From positions 12,877,370 through 12,941,369 of the forward strand of contig CM057831.1 in assembly GCA_030068075.1 (NCBI GenBank): DNA of 64,000 bases. The letters run 5' to 3'. The translations under genes were made by a program, and so were the position numbers. The stretch is from Paguma larvata (taxonomy: Eukaryota; Chordata; Mammalia; Carnivora; Viverridae). The notes beneath the pieces were generated by a model, which was not told the DNA's origin, ran no database searches, and saw only the letters and a list, made by a program, of their open reading frames with translations. Below, in pieces: positions 23,913-35,390 of the stretch; the stretch's first letter is position 1, and every line of letters begins with the position of its first letter.

Positions 23913-24634
23913 AGGTGGAAATAGAGATAGCATTTCCAAAAACATTCTAAACCTTTTTAATACTCATAACTGCTCATAGTAGTATTCGTATTGGTACTAT
24001 TATTTTGCGACTGCTGTGTGTATGGTGTGGGATAAAGCAAATGAGTAATTCCGATTGTTCTAATGCCATCATTTCTGTCTCCTTGAGAGCCAGCATTGTC
24101 AGTGTAAAAGAATGGGAATACAGACAATCAGTAGTATAGAAGGGGCAAATAAAAACCCTCTAGACTTGAACTGGATTTTTTATTTTATGAATTTTGTATA
24201 CATGTTTTATATACATTGTATTTATATGCCATATACAATATATATAATATTATGTCTCATTTATTTTGCACCCCGGCTCAGTCCACTGAAAAAGGCATAG
24301 AAATTGACCAAAAGATGCAACCAGTTCCTTGTCTTGCTGTACCATTTCCCACTAAAAATCTAGGGCTTCTCGGAGAAATGGCTGATCCCAGGTCTGAGCT
24401 GGAAATACACAAAAGAAACCTGGAACAGGCCATGTCAAGGCCAACTTAAAGAGACTTCTGTTGGCCAAACATGATAATTTGAGCTTTAATAAAGGTAATA
24501 ATTGCAATGAATTGAAACCTATGTTTAAGCATGGGTTTAACATGTGTATATCCATGCGTTCACAGTGATGTTTTTCGGGTTTATTTTTTTTAGCACACTT
24601 GACCTTAGTCAAAAGGGCAAGAAGCAATTAGGTT

Positions 24635-24742
24635 TATTTTATTTTATTTTTTTTAGTAATCTTTATACCCAACAGGAGGCTCGAAGCTGCGACCCTGAGA
24701 TCAAGAGTCGTATGTTCCACCGACTGAGCCAGCCAAGTGCCC
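24635..24742 (-). mobile_element. Older CAN-SINE (antisense), not the felid-specific body
   Basis: 'agtaatctttatacccaac', 'gctcgaagctgcgaccct', 'gagatcaagagtcgtatg' and 'ctgagccagccaagtgccc'. The body between the tRNA-like part and tail is short and lacks the felid segment, so this is an earlier carnivore SINE type. Confidence 0.85.
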
Positions 24743-25567
24743 CCTCATGATGACATTTTAAAACTTACCTAATTGGTCATCAACTGAGGATGACAGGGAG
24801 CTAATCTGTTATCTCGAAAACCAGGTAAATAAAAGCAATGAGCATGTATGCTGTCTGCCCTATACGAACTGTGCCCCTGGGAACCAACTAATAGATGAAG
24901 GGTAGCGTCTCTGTATAGAATTATCCAGACTGATATATGAGAACCGAAATGAATTCATGGCTCTAGGTCTAGATTTCAGACAGAGAGCAGCAATAGTTGC
25001 TAATACAGAAAAAAGAATAAAAGGCAGACATTAATGAGCCTGGTGAGGAGAGAGCGTAGCATTGCTTATAGTCTTGGCTAAAGGTTTGGACTTGAGCTCG
25101 GTCAGGCCTCTGGATGAGAATACAGAGAGAGTTGCGTGCTGAATCGCATTAGGAGCGTGCAGGCCTCAGAGTCCAGACTGTGGGAAATCCCCCAGGGCAA
25201 GGGAACGGATAAGTTGTAAGGAAAAGAAAGAGACGAAGGAGAAATCTATAAATTTAAGAGTATTAAAAGAATTTCAAGAAATGGGCCAGACTAAACCACA
25301 GTGGCTGCGAATCCACGTGGATGACGAAACCGTAAAAGGAAATAGAACACAAGAAATTGCTATAAAAGTCAGGAAAGTGGCTATGTTTAGAGGAGAGGAT
25401 GGGGCTCTGGGTGGAGACCAGCAGGCCTTCTGGATGGCCAACAGAGTTCTAGCTCGAAATCTGTGTTGTTATTATGAGGGCGTCCACCTTATAATAACTC
25501 ACCAAGTAATCACTTGTTTTGTGTAGTTTTCTGTATTTGTTTTATGATAAACAGATAGAACAGTATT

Positions 25568-25733
25568 TTTTTTAATGTTTATTCATTTATTTTGAGAGAG
25601 AGAAAATCCCAAGCAGGCTGTGTGCTGTTAGTATGGAGCACGGTCAGGGGCTCGAACTCACGAACTGTGAGACCGTGACCTGAGCCGAAACTAAGAGTCG
25701 GACAGTAAACCGACAGAACCACCCAGGTGCCCC
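25568..25733 (-). mobile_element. Felid CAN-SINE (antisense) with target-site duplication
   Basis: Flanked by 'agaacagtatt' at 25557-25567 and 25734-25744. The middle of the body is shortened. Longer head type ('gaaactaagagtcggac'). It sits exactly at the 3' end of the HAL1/L1 element. Confidence 0.97.
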
Positions 25734-25747
25734 AGAACAGTATTCTT

Positions 25748-26170
25748 AAGTCATGAATCTGTATGTGGCATTTAAAGCCACAGGAATGGTGAGGTCACCT
25801 GAGAGAGTATAGACAGGAAAGACAACCCAGGACTGAATCTTGAGGGCACCCCAGTATTTGGAAGCGTTGGATAAAGGAGAAATTGAGAGGGAACAGCCAT
25901 TGAGGTGGGAAAGCAAAACCACAGCAGAGAAGACACAGATGAGTGAGCTATCAGGGAAGCTTCGGGAAGAAGATGTTTCACTGGTGGGTGGGTGCTTCTA
26001 AGAGACTAAGCAGAGTGACTACCCATGGGCTTCAGAGCGATGTCGGTGATTGGTGACTTTAGCCAGGGCCGTCTCAGAGCGGAGGAGACGAAGCCCAGTG
26101 GGGTGTGTTGAGGCGAGAATGGAAAGTAAGATGGAGACTGTACAGACCACAGTTTCAAGGGCACGTTATG
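25748..26170 (-). mobile_element. L2 LINE (antisense), second half of a split copy
   Basis: Resumes with 'ggcatttaaagccacagg', 'gaggtcacctgagagagt', 'ccaggactgaatcttgag', 'gagggaacagccattgag' and 'ggtgactttagccaggg'. These continue the L2 ORF2 antisense text that stopped at 21712. Confidence 0.82.
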
Positions 26171-26970
26171 TGATCTGTGATGGGGACAGAGGGAGGGGCC
26201 AGCAAAGCCCTTGAATGGCCTTAGTTAGCCCGGCCACAAGGGCACCCTACCCAACCCCCTGACGTGGGCATGCTGCTCAGAAGAGGAGCTACGTGGCGCG
26301 TTCTGCCAGAGTCCGCCACCCTCCATCCCACACCCCGCCCTGGCCAGGGACCCGCAGCAAGGGGGCCAGCTGGTGTTTTCTGTGCTGGGCACGCAGGGCC
26401 TGAAGGGCAGGACGTACCACGCTTGTGGGGACCGGAAGGCAGCTCTTGAGCGGATACTACTTGGACCGATGAGCCATCGGCCAGGATTTCTGATCTCTGT
26501 CACCACCCGCTTTGGCAAAGCCGAGAAAGCCGGTTCTCCCCGTGTCTCCATCAAGCCTTCCTCTCGCAGCTCGACAGTGGCCCCTTCTCATCTCGATGAG
26601 ACAGGAGGGTCTGGCTCCTCTTGGTAAGGCAGGCGTGGAGTGGGGGTCTGCTGTTGGAGACACAGCCAGTGGGGAGCCGGCTCTGACTTGTCCAAATAGA
26701 GGAGCACGGTGGCCCTTCGTTCGCTGAAAGATCAGAGCCCAAAAGTTGGAGCAGAGAAACTTTAACAGCAGGTCTGGATGCCTTCTTCAGAGCAGCCTGG
26801 CTGTTTAAAAGGAGCATTGTTGCCCTTGATCCACACCCGTCCTCCAAACTTCTACTGTCCAGTTTGGTTACTGCAAATCCCCTCCCTGCTCCCCACCCCT
26901 GCAGCCACGTACCCTCAATGGCCAGGGGCACTCGAGCAGGACCGCATGTGATGTAGGGCAAGACTTGGGG
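26171..26970. other. Unique sequence
   Basis: GC-rich. Overlapping ORFs of 60-136 codons in several frames, none recognisable. Confidence 0.4.
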
Positions 26971-26971
26971 T

Positions 26972-27070
26972 TCCTCGTCTGTTTGGAGATAGTACGGAGT
27001 ACCTACCTCCTAGAATTACTGTAGGAGTGAAACGGGTTGCTTAGGAAGTACTTAGGACACAGCTTGCCAC
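26972..27070 (+). mobile_element. MIR SINE, 3' part
   Basis: 'ttcctcgtctgtttggaga', 'gtacctacctcctagaat' and 'gtgaaacgggttgcttagg' match the MIR right half. Confidence 0.6.
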
Positions 27071-28826
27071 ACGGGGGGGGGGCCAGTTTAGCCGATCTGG
27101 CCCCTTAAGCTTTCCGTGGGTTGTCTGGACGTTTCTCTAGTGCCTCGCCGGCAAGCCTTGCCACACACGCCAGGGCTCTCATGGGGCTGCAAAGCTGCAC
27201 ATTTGGCCTGCCCACTGCCCGGGGAGTTGTAAGGTGTGCAAGGGAGCCCGGAGAAGATTTTGTAAATGAGAAAACGGAGGCCGACAGGGGAGAAACCCTT
27301 CTCTCTTGCTTCTAGAGCTTTCTGTCCCGTTCTGTTTTTCTCTGAGACAAAACATTTAGCTATCTCCTGTATATACTTTGGAGCCAGAATCGTACACAGC
27401 TTTGTGGAGAGAGAGCCTTTCTAGCCTCAGGTGGCAATGCCCCGCATTAGTTACACACGACACAGTCGTTGTCTCCTATTTGTGGTGAATTTACACGGAA
27501 CTGGCCCCGTCCCTGCCTGTCTACTATCTAAAGGGCAGGCCTAGGGGAAAGGTGACTTTTGTGGCCGTCAACAGAATCGCGCTGACAGGATCGTACGCCC
27601 ACCAAACGCGTCGCCCGTGTCAAAGGACTGTGCTCCAGCCAGCAGACCTCACACATGCTCCAGCCTCGTCCACCAGGACAGCCCATCTGGTGGCCAGAGT
27701 CTGTATTTGGTAAATGCAGATGGCTGGTTTGCATGACATTGAACAGCTTGGGATCTGGACTACATGGGCAGTTGGCTGAGCCTGTGCGGATCCAACCAGA
27801 TGTCTGGCATCACATAGGTCTAGCTTGCTCCCTCTCGCCACCCGCCCCCGCCCCCTTCCCGAGCCCACTCTCAGCCGCCGGGAATTTTAATAAAATGCCT
27901 GAGCCTGGCGGGACTCTAGAATCCACAATCTGTTATACCTGCACATAGCAGTGGGTTGTAGTTAGGCCACTGGGACAGTCACATGCTGCCTGTGCAGCTG
28001 CTTTTGATCTGAAGATCAAGGGGACTGAGGACAATCACAGCTGGTGTCTCACGGTAGCAGCGGCTCTGAGCCCCAGACTCCCCACCTCCACATGAAGAGC
28101 AGAGACTCCAGCCAGAGTAAGGGTAAGGGCTGGCGCGTCCCCTCGGGAACCTGCCGACCCCACATCATCCACAGCCGCCCCACGGCCCTGTCTCAGCGGG
28201 GGCTCTGAGCATCGTGACCTGCCACGCCCTGCCGCCCGCAGAGAGCCCCAGCAGGCAGAGGGCGGGGGAACTGCCAGGGAAACAGTCCGAGATTGCCTGG
28301 TGACCTGGGTAGCTATCTCAGGTATCTGCCTGAGATCCTGGCTTTCTTGGATTGGTCCGGAAAAGATGGTCCCTGCCACTGAGTTCCCATGGAGCGGAGG
28401 GACTTCTCCCCTCCTTGTGAGTCGGTCAGTCCCCTTCCCTGTGAGTGCCTCAGTTAGTGCGTCTGTAGAGTGCGCTGGCCTCCCTCCGCCTTCTCCTGGC
28501 CAGGTGCCTTGCAAAATGCTCTGATTACGGGCCATCTCCTGTGTCTCTTCCACATCTCCTGTGCACCCTCACCTTGCCAGGGCGACAGCGTCTTCCTTTG
28601 GTTTTATGTGAACCCAAGGGCTGAGGCTGCATTGAGATGCCTGACCCTACTGTATTTCTCGCCATATTTCTAGGCCTTCCAGCTGGGCCAGGGACCTAGC
28701 CCTTGGAGGAGGCAGGGCCTCAGAGAGCCGGGGGGGTCTGTGTGTGAGGTCTGCGTTCAAGCGCTGTCCTGGGGCAGGTCGCCGGTAAGTGCTCCAGAGC
28801 CTCACTGCCATCCTGTCCTCGTTGTC
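27071..28826. other. Unique sequence
   Basis: A G-run at 27074-27083. No gene. A 172-codon minus-strand ORF at 28035-28553 has no recognisable domain and low-complexity composition. Confidence 0.4.
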
Positions 28827-28948
28827 ATCCTCCTCCTCCCTCCTCCCTCCTCCCTCCTCCCTCCCTCCTCCCTCCTCCCTCCTCCTCCTCCTCCTCCTCC
28901 TCCTCCTCCTCCTCCTCCTCCTCCTCCCTCCTCCTCCTCCTCCTCCTC
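28827..28948. repeat. (TCC)n / (CCTCC)n polypyrimidine microsatellite
   Basis: About 120 bp of nearly pure C/T, mixing CTC triplets with CCTCCCT units. The minus strand is G/A-rich. In one frame it reads as polyproline and in another as polyglutamate, both artefacts. Confidence 0.97.
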
Positions 28949-28951
28949 GGT

Positions 28952-29150
28952 ATAATTGCTAGCATTGAACATTTCCCAGATGCCAGGTGTCCTTCTGAGC
29001 ATCAGCCTACATTAACTCGTTTCCTGTTCACAGCATCTGCCATTTTACAGTTGAGGAATTGGGAGACGGAGGGGTTAAGAAGCTGACCCCAGCTTTCGCA
29101 GCTAAAAGGTGGTAGACCTTCCGGGTCAGAGGTAAAAGGCCTCTGTTCTC
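28952..29150 (-). mobile_element. MIR SINE (antisense)
   Basis: 'cagatgccaggtgtcctt', 'ccattttacagttgagga' and 'gtggtagaccttccgggtc' in MIR antisense order. Confidence 0.7.
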
Positions 29151-29230
29151 CTGGGTATCCGCACACACGCGCGTACCCACGTATGCACATGCTCGTACAT
29201 ATATACACATCACAGTCATTGCCTTGCTCT

Positions 29231-29278
29231 TCGTTCGTTCGTTCGTTCATTCATTCATTCATTCATTCATTCATTCAT
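29231..29278. repeat. (TTCG)n-(TTCA)n tetranucleotide repeat
   Basis: Four or so TTCG units pass into about eight TTCA units. It sits at the L2 end, whose own 3' terminus is a TGAA-type repeat. Confidence 0.95.
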
Positions 29279-29440
29279 ACAACCAGAACCTCTTGAGCCC
29301 TACTGAGCCTTGTGGTAGATGCTGGGGCTTGAGAGAGGAGGAGTTAGATGAGTCCCTGCCTGCCCTGGGGGAGTGGTCAGGCTGAGAGAACTAGACCTGG
29401 AAACACACAATGGCCCCAAGCAGGTGCAGCAGTAGAGACT
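29279..29440 (-). mobile_element. L2 LINE 3' end (antisense)
   Basis: 'ggtagatgctggggcttg', 'gagtccctgcctgccctg' and 'gggagtggtcaggctgag' follow the tetranucleotide tail as in the reverse L2. Confidence 0.65.
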
Positions 29441-29534
29441 TAGAGCAACGTGCCCGATCTGGGAATCTAGAGACGGGGGTGTCGTCTAGGAACTGAGGAA
29501 AGTTTGGGTGTAATCGGATCTTGGAGTTAGCACG

Positions 29535-29800
29535 AGGACAGCCTGGGCTGTGGTCCTAGCCCTGCCAGTTACTGGCTGTGGAGTCATTGCATAGATGATG
29601 CATCTAAGGAGGCAACACAAGATTTAACACGGACAAGGTCTCATAAATGTTTTTTTATTTATGTTTTTTGACCTACTAGCTTTATGACCTTGAACAAGCC
29701 TCAGTCGTCCGGCTTATAAAATGGGAGCAATCTTATCTGCCTTGCCTACCTTTAAAGATTATGATCAGGACAAAATGATTTACTGCAGATGAAAGAGCTT
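29535..29800 (+). mobile_element. MIR SINE with internal insertion
   Basis: 'ggtcctagccctgccagtt', then a non-MIR stretch of about 80 bp, then 'gctttatgaccttgaac', 'cttataaaatgggagcaat' and 'tacctttaaagattatga'. Confidence 0.6.
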
Positions 29801-31105
29801 CAGGTGTGAACTGGCCTCTTCACTGGAACAAATGGCATGGCATTGTGTGCAGGGAAGCCAGGACCTCGGGTCGCTGCAGGCAGTGGCCGGTTTGGTCCTT
29901 TTAGGTGTTCTGCGGCAGGACTCGCGTGACTGCCATGTCAGGAGTACGATTCTCTGGTCTCCCCCACGCAACGGCCGTAAAGCACTTCGCAGTGACAGAG
30001 CCTTTCATAAATACTTCCTAGTAACAACAGCCTGTTTCCAGAGCGAGTGGGGCTAGAGGGAGCATTAAGGAAACTGGCGGGTGTCTGCTGAAGGCAGCCT
30101 CCATCAGACTCCGCATGGACTTGGGAATGTTCAGGAAGCTGTGTGGGGCTTGAGCCTCCCTCTTTCCCCTGGGCCTGGACATGGGGGCACCGCAGAACCC
30201 AGGATCCCACCGTCCCCAGCTCATGTCACTCAGCTTGACTTTTGGTCGTTTATGCATCTTGCTTTGGGGTTGTAATTAGTACCGAAAGGGCGGGGAAAAG
30301 AATGCCGAAAGGCTTGTTCTATGGCCGGCGGGGGGAGTAGGGCTGCAAACAGTGACAATAATAATGCCAGCTACCATTTACTCCTGTGCTAGGTCTCTGG
30401 CAACACAGGCGGGAGCCTCATACCAGCTACTGACTGACCACCCAGGGGATGAAGAGGAAGAGAGAGGCGGAGGCAGCAGGGCGGTACAGGGTGGAAGGAA
30501 TGGTGTTTGTAAAAATAAAGACTCATGAGGAGATGTATGTGGAAGGTAGTGCTGGAAAAAGCAACCGTTCTAAGTGGAATATTAATGGAATCCATTTTCT
30601 TGCCGTCTCCTGCAGGAACACTTTGGAAGTGCAAGGGAAAAAATCACTTTGCGGTAATAACTGTTATTTATATAAGAGAACAGCATTGGATAGATCAAAA
30701 TGTGAGGTTTCAAGGTAATAACTGGACCCTCACAATCATCATTATCCATTTAAAAGGCAATTTCTGGGCTAGCAAATTGATAGAAATAAATGGCCCGATC
30801 CTACCATGGTGGTAAATAAATTTGTGTTTCACTTTTATGATTTGATTTGATTCTGAATTGTAGGGGCCTTGGGGGCTGGGGGAGTTGGGTAGGGGTGTAA
30901 TTAGGAATGACCTTGCCCGAAGCATCTTTCCTGACTGTTGGGGAGAAGCCTCAAGTTTCCATCTTCATCCCAGCTGGAGGGCACACAGTGGAAACAGGAG
31001 CAATTCTTGCCAGAGCCTACTGGGAATCTTCTGGAAAGTTTACTCCCAGCCCCTGTGGTTTCCCTTCTCCCACCCGCCAGCTTACCCACCATGGAGAACC
31101 ATTCC
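29801..31105. other. Unique sequence with an AT-rich block
   Basis: No gene. 30640-30860 is AT-rich with TAATAA, TTTAAA and ATTGATAG-type motifs and is not an evident repeat. It could be a conserved non-coding block. Confidence 0.35.
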
Positions 31106-31109
31106 TCTG

Positions 31110-31440
31110 GATTTTTTTTCTATTCGTAGTAAATCTATATACTTTTCTTCTTTCCAAAACAAATGGAGAATTGTCCTCTACTTACTGTATTGCAATTGGC
31201 CTTTGCACTCTATGGCGAACAGCTTCTAGTTCAGTTATAAATGTACCTACCACTTTAAAAGTGGCATACTTTTCCTTTATATGAATATTGTTTAAGTAAT
31301 GGTTCCCCCTTTGATAGACATGTGGGTTGTTTGCATCTTTGTACTTGAGTCTTTGTACATGTGCAGGAGCTTTTCTGGAAAGTAATTCTTTGAAGTGAAA
31401 GATCGGGGTCAGAGGGTATGAACGTTTTAAATTAGAATCA
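31110..31440 (-). mobile_element. L1 LINE 3' region (antisense), very old
   Basis: 'gatagacatgtgggttgtt', 'gtacatgtgcaggagcttt', 'ggaaagtaattctttgaag' and 'gatcggggtcagagggta' resemble the reverse complement of L1M ORF2/3' UTR. Confidence 0.6.
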
Positions 31441-32795
31441 ACTAGAAGCATTATTGACCTTGAAAAATGAGATTGGACACGCTCTGTCCTGTAGGTCAGA
31501 GGGATTCTTGTGTTGTCAGACAGGTGGGCGAAATTGTGAAAGATCTTTCTGGAAATGGGTGCTTTTGCCTACTTAGGGGTCAGGACCGAGGTTGAGAAGG
31601 AGATGGAACTGGGTTTGGAGTACGGGATGTCGAGCCCCGTCCCCAGTGATGACGGCAGTAATGTCACCCGGGAGGGATTGGAGGGCAACGGGAACCCCTT
31701 TTGCTACTTCGTCTGGTGACAGTAACACCTGCCACTGAACGCTAAGCATGAATGAAGCCCTCAGGACTTGCCATCCGGCACCAGCCCTGGGATTCCGGTG
31801 GTGCTGCTGATGAACTCAGGATTTGGGTGCAGTTTTTAACCTCTTCCTGGGTGAGAGGCTTACCGTCGTACACAGCCCACAGAGTTGTTATATGGGCTGA
31901 ATATTATTTTTCTTGTAATACTGCTTTGTAAAGTAGACAGCACTATTTAAACGTCCGTGCCTTTATTGATCACGGGTCTGAGGTTGATTTAAGGCTGACC
32001 GGTGTTCCCCCTCCTCCTCCAGCTTCCACCACAGCGCCCAGTGTCCTAGGACCTAAAGAGCAAGTATGTCTTTTTGTTCCTCTTTGCTCGCTGACCTTGG
32101 GAAAGTTATCAAACCTCTCTAAGCCAGAATGTCCCCTTCTGAAAACTCGAAGGAAACACAGTTAAGAGGCTCAAACTTGCGGTGATCAGTAGCGATTTTT
32201 GCCTGAGAACACCGATCTAGTTTGGCATATATAAGCTGAGGTGCTCTGCTGATTCGAGTGTGGGTTAGAAAGGAAAGCAGGTAGGACAGGTGGGGAGGGA
32301 GGACAGGCGGATAAGTGGGTAAGATGACAGGTAGGACAAGTAGGTATACATATGTCATGGGAGCAAGATGAGACATGCTAACTGCTGCTTCCTCCAAACC
32401 CCTCTTCTGTCCTGGCCAAGAGGGGAGGGCTCTGTGCCTTCAGAGACCAAGCTCACAGTATGAATTGCTGGCATAGAAGACACCTTAGGAGCCAAGGAAC
32501 TGTCCAAGGTAGCAAACAGGCAGCAGCTTGCACACTGCAAGGAAGGTGGAATGAAGTTTTCGTTTGTAATCAGCCGTACTGTGGGGAAATCAAGAAATAT
32601 TCAGGAGTTGCAAGCATCAGACGAAAAGGTCTCTCTGTCATCATCAGGAAAGCCAGATTCCTCAGAAGAGAGGCGGTAGAGCTCAGGCTTTCTCACCTTT
32701 TCTTAGCATATCACTCAATAGAATTTCAAACACAGACAACTCTTGAATTAATGAAGACAGTGTGTATGAAGGCAGGTGTTGGAAGAAGGCGACAG
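31441..32795. other. Unique sequence
   Basis: No gene. An ORF of 129 codons at 32460-32849 runs into the MIR that follows and has no family resemblance. Confidence 0.4.
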
Positions 32796-32797
32796 TT

Positions 32798-33000
32798 CAC
32801 CAGCGTGGCTGAGGCTGTGGAGTTAGAATTCCTGCTCCACCACTGGTAAGCTGTGTGACCTTATGTAAATCCCTTAACCTCTCTGAGCCAGGGCTCCCGC
32901 ATTTCTACAACAGGGATAATAATACCTTCCTAGCAGGCTTGCTGCGAGAATTAAATGCAGTAAAACGCCTGGAACATAGCAAGCTCTCGGTACCTGGCGG
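32798..33000 (+). mobile_element. MIR SINE, well preserved
   Basis: 'cctgctccaccactggtaag', 'ctgtgtgaccttatgtaaat', 'gggataataatacctt' and 'gcctggaacatagcaagct' cover nearly the whole MIR. Confidence 0.88.
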
Positions 33001-33800
33001 CTCTGTGAGGTAGAGCACCCCTGAAGTAACAGCTGTGTGTGCTGTTGCCCAACTCCTAACAACCAATAAGGTCCACAAACTCAAGCCTTCCCAATAGCAG
33101 CGGGCTCTGCCTTGATGTGCTAACAACCCCTAATGAGTACCATGATCATCAGTTACATAAACAAGCAATTAGCGGACAAGCGGAAGGCGCTTCCTCAGCA
33201 TATCCTATTCATCTGCTGGTCGTTAGCTCACATTAGCTGGAAGCTGATTAACTAACCGCATGTCCTAACAGGCACTGGGCAACCTGGTTCTGAGCAAGAC
33301 CTGTGTGCATCCCCGGCCTGTCTCAACACGCTGCAGTCCCCTCCCCTCCGAGGGTTTGTGACAAACTGAGTCCGTGTTAGGGGTGCTGAGGATGTCTGGA
33401 AGGAGGCCAGGGAGTGATGGAAAAAGTCCAAAACCCCTATAAACGGATTACCCTAGATGTAAAGTCAGGAGTGTTAAGGTGGTTTGAGGCTCATGAGAAA
33501 CTTAGACAAATAGCTAAGGCTTTAGAAATTGCTTTAGAAATATTCAGCACGGTAGGGGTGTGTGTGTGTGAGGGGCGAGAGGAGGCGTCCAGTCCTCCAG
33601 GACTCCTGGTTCTGTACGCAATTTGCCATACTTTCGCGTAATGACTTATTGCGAGTACAGCCCAGTATTACTGTTAATATTTTTAGTATTGTGGTTAATA
33701 CTGTGAACGTTATTGTCAGATAATTTAATAGGAATTTTGTCACGGTTTCTAGAAACGGGCACAGGGTCTGGCACAAAATCTTCGTGTGCAGAGACACATG

Positions 33801-33805
<5 letters not shown>
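33001..33805. other. Unique sequence with a homeodomain-motif-rich block
   Basis: 33110-33270 has 'caattagcgg', 'cacattagctgg' and 'ctgattaactaacc'. No gene. A short (TG)n stretch lies at about 33558-33570. Confidence 0.35.

Positions 33806-33853
<48 letters not shown>
33806..33853. repeat. (CA)n microsatellite
   Basis: 24 CA units, preceded by 'cgcgcg'. The alternating purine-pyrimidine run is extended by the CG steps. Confidence 0.98.
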
Positions 33854-33855
<2 letters not shown>

Positions 33856-34319
33856 CAGTTCTGAAGGCTCACCCTCTCCAAGTACGCTTTTCAAATAAGA
33901 GGTGAGGTGAGGGTCGTGCAGGTTTGAATCCTTAACATGATGTGTGAACTTGACTGTTTGCAACCCAAGCCCATGATCCAGTAACTCAACGATTTAATTA
34001 AGCTTATCACGACTACCCCGAGCCAGGCGCCTCTGTGGATTAATGTAGCTAATTCGGTATCCTCTCTAAGAAGCACCTTCCGGAAGTGTGATTCTGTTCT
34101 GAGAACCAGCCTTCGGCCTCTCCATTCGCCACCAAACCCTGGTTGGGGTGTTTGCAGGTTATTTCCAAAGGTGGTCTCAGGAAGCCTGTGGACAGGTGAA
34201 CGCTCCCTCCGTCTGTGGCCCTCCTCAAGTGCTTCAGCTGCTGAATCCACCAGACACCTTCCTAGCCTCCCCCTTCTTCCTTCCATCTCCTTCTACCCCT
34301 GCTGAGCGCTTTTAATTTG
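33854..34319. other. Unique sequence
   Basis: Contains 'gatttaattaagctt' at about 33991 and 'gtggattaatgtagct' at about 34035. No gene. Confidence 0.35.
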
Positions 34320-34655
34320 CTTGAAATAATTGATTCTGTCTTCTTCTTGTACCTTATTTTCTGCTCACTTTTATTTATCACTTTTAAACCTCTCCTTGAT
34401 ATAAGCAGGCCCCAGTGTCTGCAGGGAGAAGAGAGAGTTGGATACGTGTCACAGGCTTTTCTGTGGCAGACAGATGCGCGGTGCTCCTCTAGCCCTGGAA
34501 TGCGTCCCTTCTGCTTCCCCGATTCTCCACCATGCCCTGGTGACTGCATGGCTGTGACCTCAGTGTCTAGAAAGCTCCCGGCACATGAGAGAGTGATGGA
34601 TAGCTGGAGAGAATGATGAATGAATGAACGAGTCAATGAATGAATGAATGAAAAG
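34320..34655 (+). mobile_element. Probable L2 LINE 3' end
   Basis: 'ttatttatcacttttaaacc', 'gctcccggcacatgagaga' and a terminal TGAA repeat (34615-34652) fit the sense L2 3' end. The middle is diverged. Confidence 0.5.
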
Positions 34656-35387
34656 AAACGTGCCTTGTCTTGTCCTGGCTCTAGCCTTCGTACTTGGCTT
34701 TCCTCTGATGGGGAATGCCCCCCTCACTCCTACTCATCATTCACAATAGGATTCCAAACCTACTTCCTCTGCTGACTGTTGGAAAATCATCCGGTTCCAA
34801 ACTCTTATTTCGAGAGAGATGAAACTGACCACCCCCATCCCCACCCTGGAGTCACCTTTCCAGAATTACCTCACAGCAGACCCAGGGGAAGAATTCAGAT
34901 CCGAGACTCCCTTGGAGCTCCCTGCCTCTCTCTCCTGGCACTTTGCCCCTTGTTTTCTGTCTTTGCTGGTTATTTTCCCCAAACGATTATTCAAGGGGTG
35001 GCTGGGGGATTGGCATCGGGTTATTGTTCTTTGAGACCCTTCACAAGATAGATGGCAGTGTTCACTACTTAGTATTGAGCCCTCCATTAATATTTGTCCG
35101 TGCTTATGAGGAGGATATTAATATCTCGCCTCTGAGAATTTCGGTGTCTCATAGATGTCCTGTACCATTTTGCATGTAGAAGATAAAGTTTCTATTGAAA
35201 CCACCGGACAGCAAATCCCATAGGTTTTTTTTGGGGAGCGAGAAAGGCTGGGCAAGCTTCAGCCTTCCATCTGTCTAGGATTATTAAGGAAATCTGCTTT
35301 TCTTCCCCAGTACCTCTTACGAAGCATCCCTGTCTTTCTCAGGACAATGGTAATGCCCTTCAGCCAAATTCCAAGCAGTCCATGTCA

Positions 35388-35390
<3 letters not shown>
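34656..35390. other. Unique sequence
   Basis: No gene or clear repeat. Confidence 0.4.

Larger units (their letters stand above)
21713..25747 (+). mobile_element. HAL1/L1-type element inserted into L2, near full span
   Basis: Starts with a 'gatagtggcggcccag' motif like L1/HAL1 5' ends. 22990-23540 holds ORF1-type text ('gcaaagaagattcaatac', 'tctagtaaaattgccgaac', 'catcagacttttctgcag', 'gaacctgctagagaatgag'). It ends with 3'-UTR-like text ('gactaaaccacagtggctg', 'gtagttttctgtatttg'). I saw no reverse-transcriptase region, which favours HAL1 (an L1 relative with ORF1 only). ORF1 is broken by stops. A shared 'aagtca' at 21707-21712 and 25748-25753 may be the target duplication. Four SINEs lie inside. 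Confidence 0.65.

Noticed and set aside
27000..28600. Possible exon-bearing CpG-rich stretch
   Set aside because: CpG density is not island-like, and no ORF has a recognisable domain or convincing splice-site pair.
28740..29002. Polyproline/polyserine and polyglutamate ORFs
   Set aside because: Direct translation of the CCT microsatellite in two strands.
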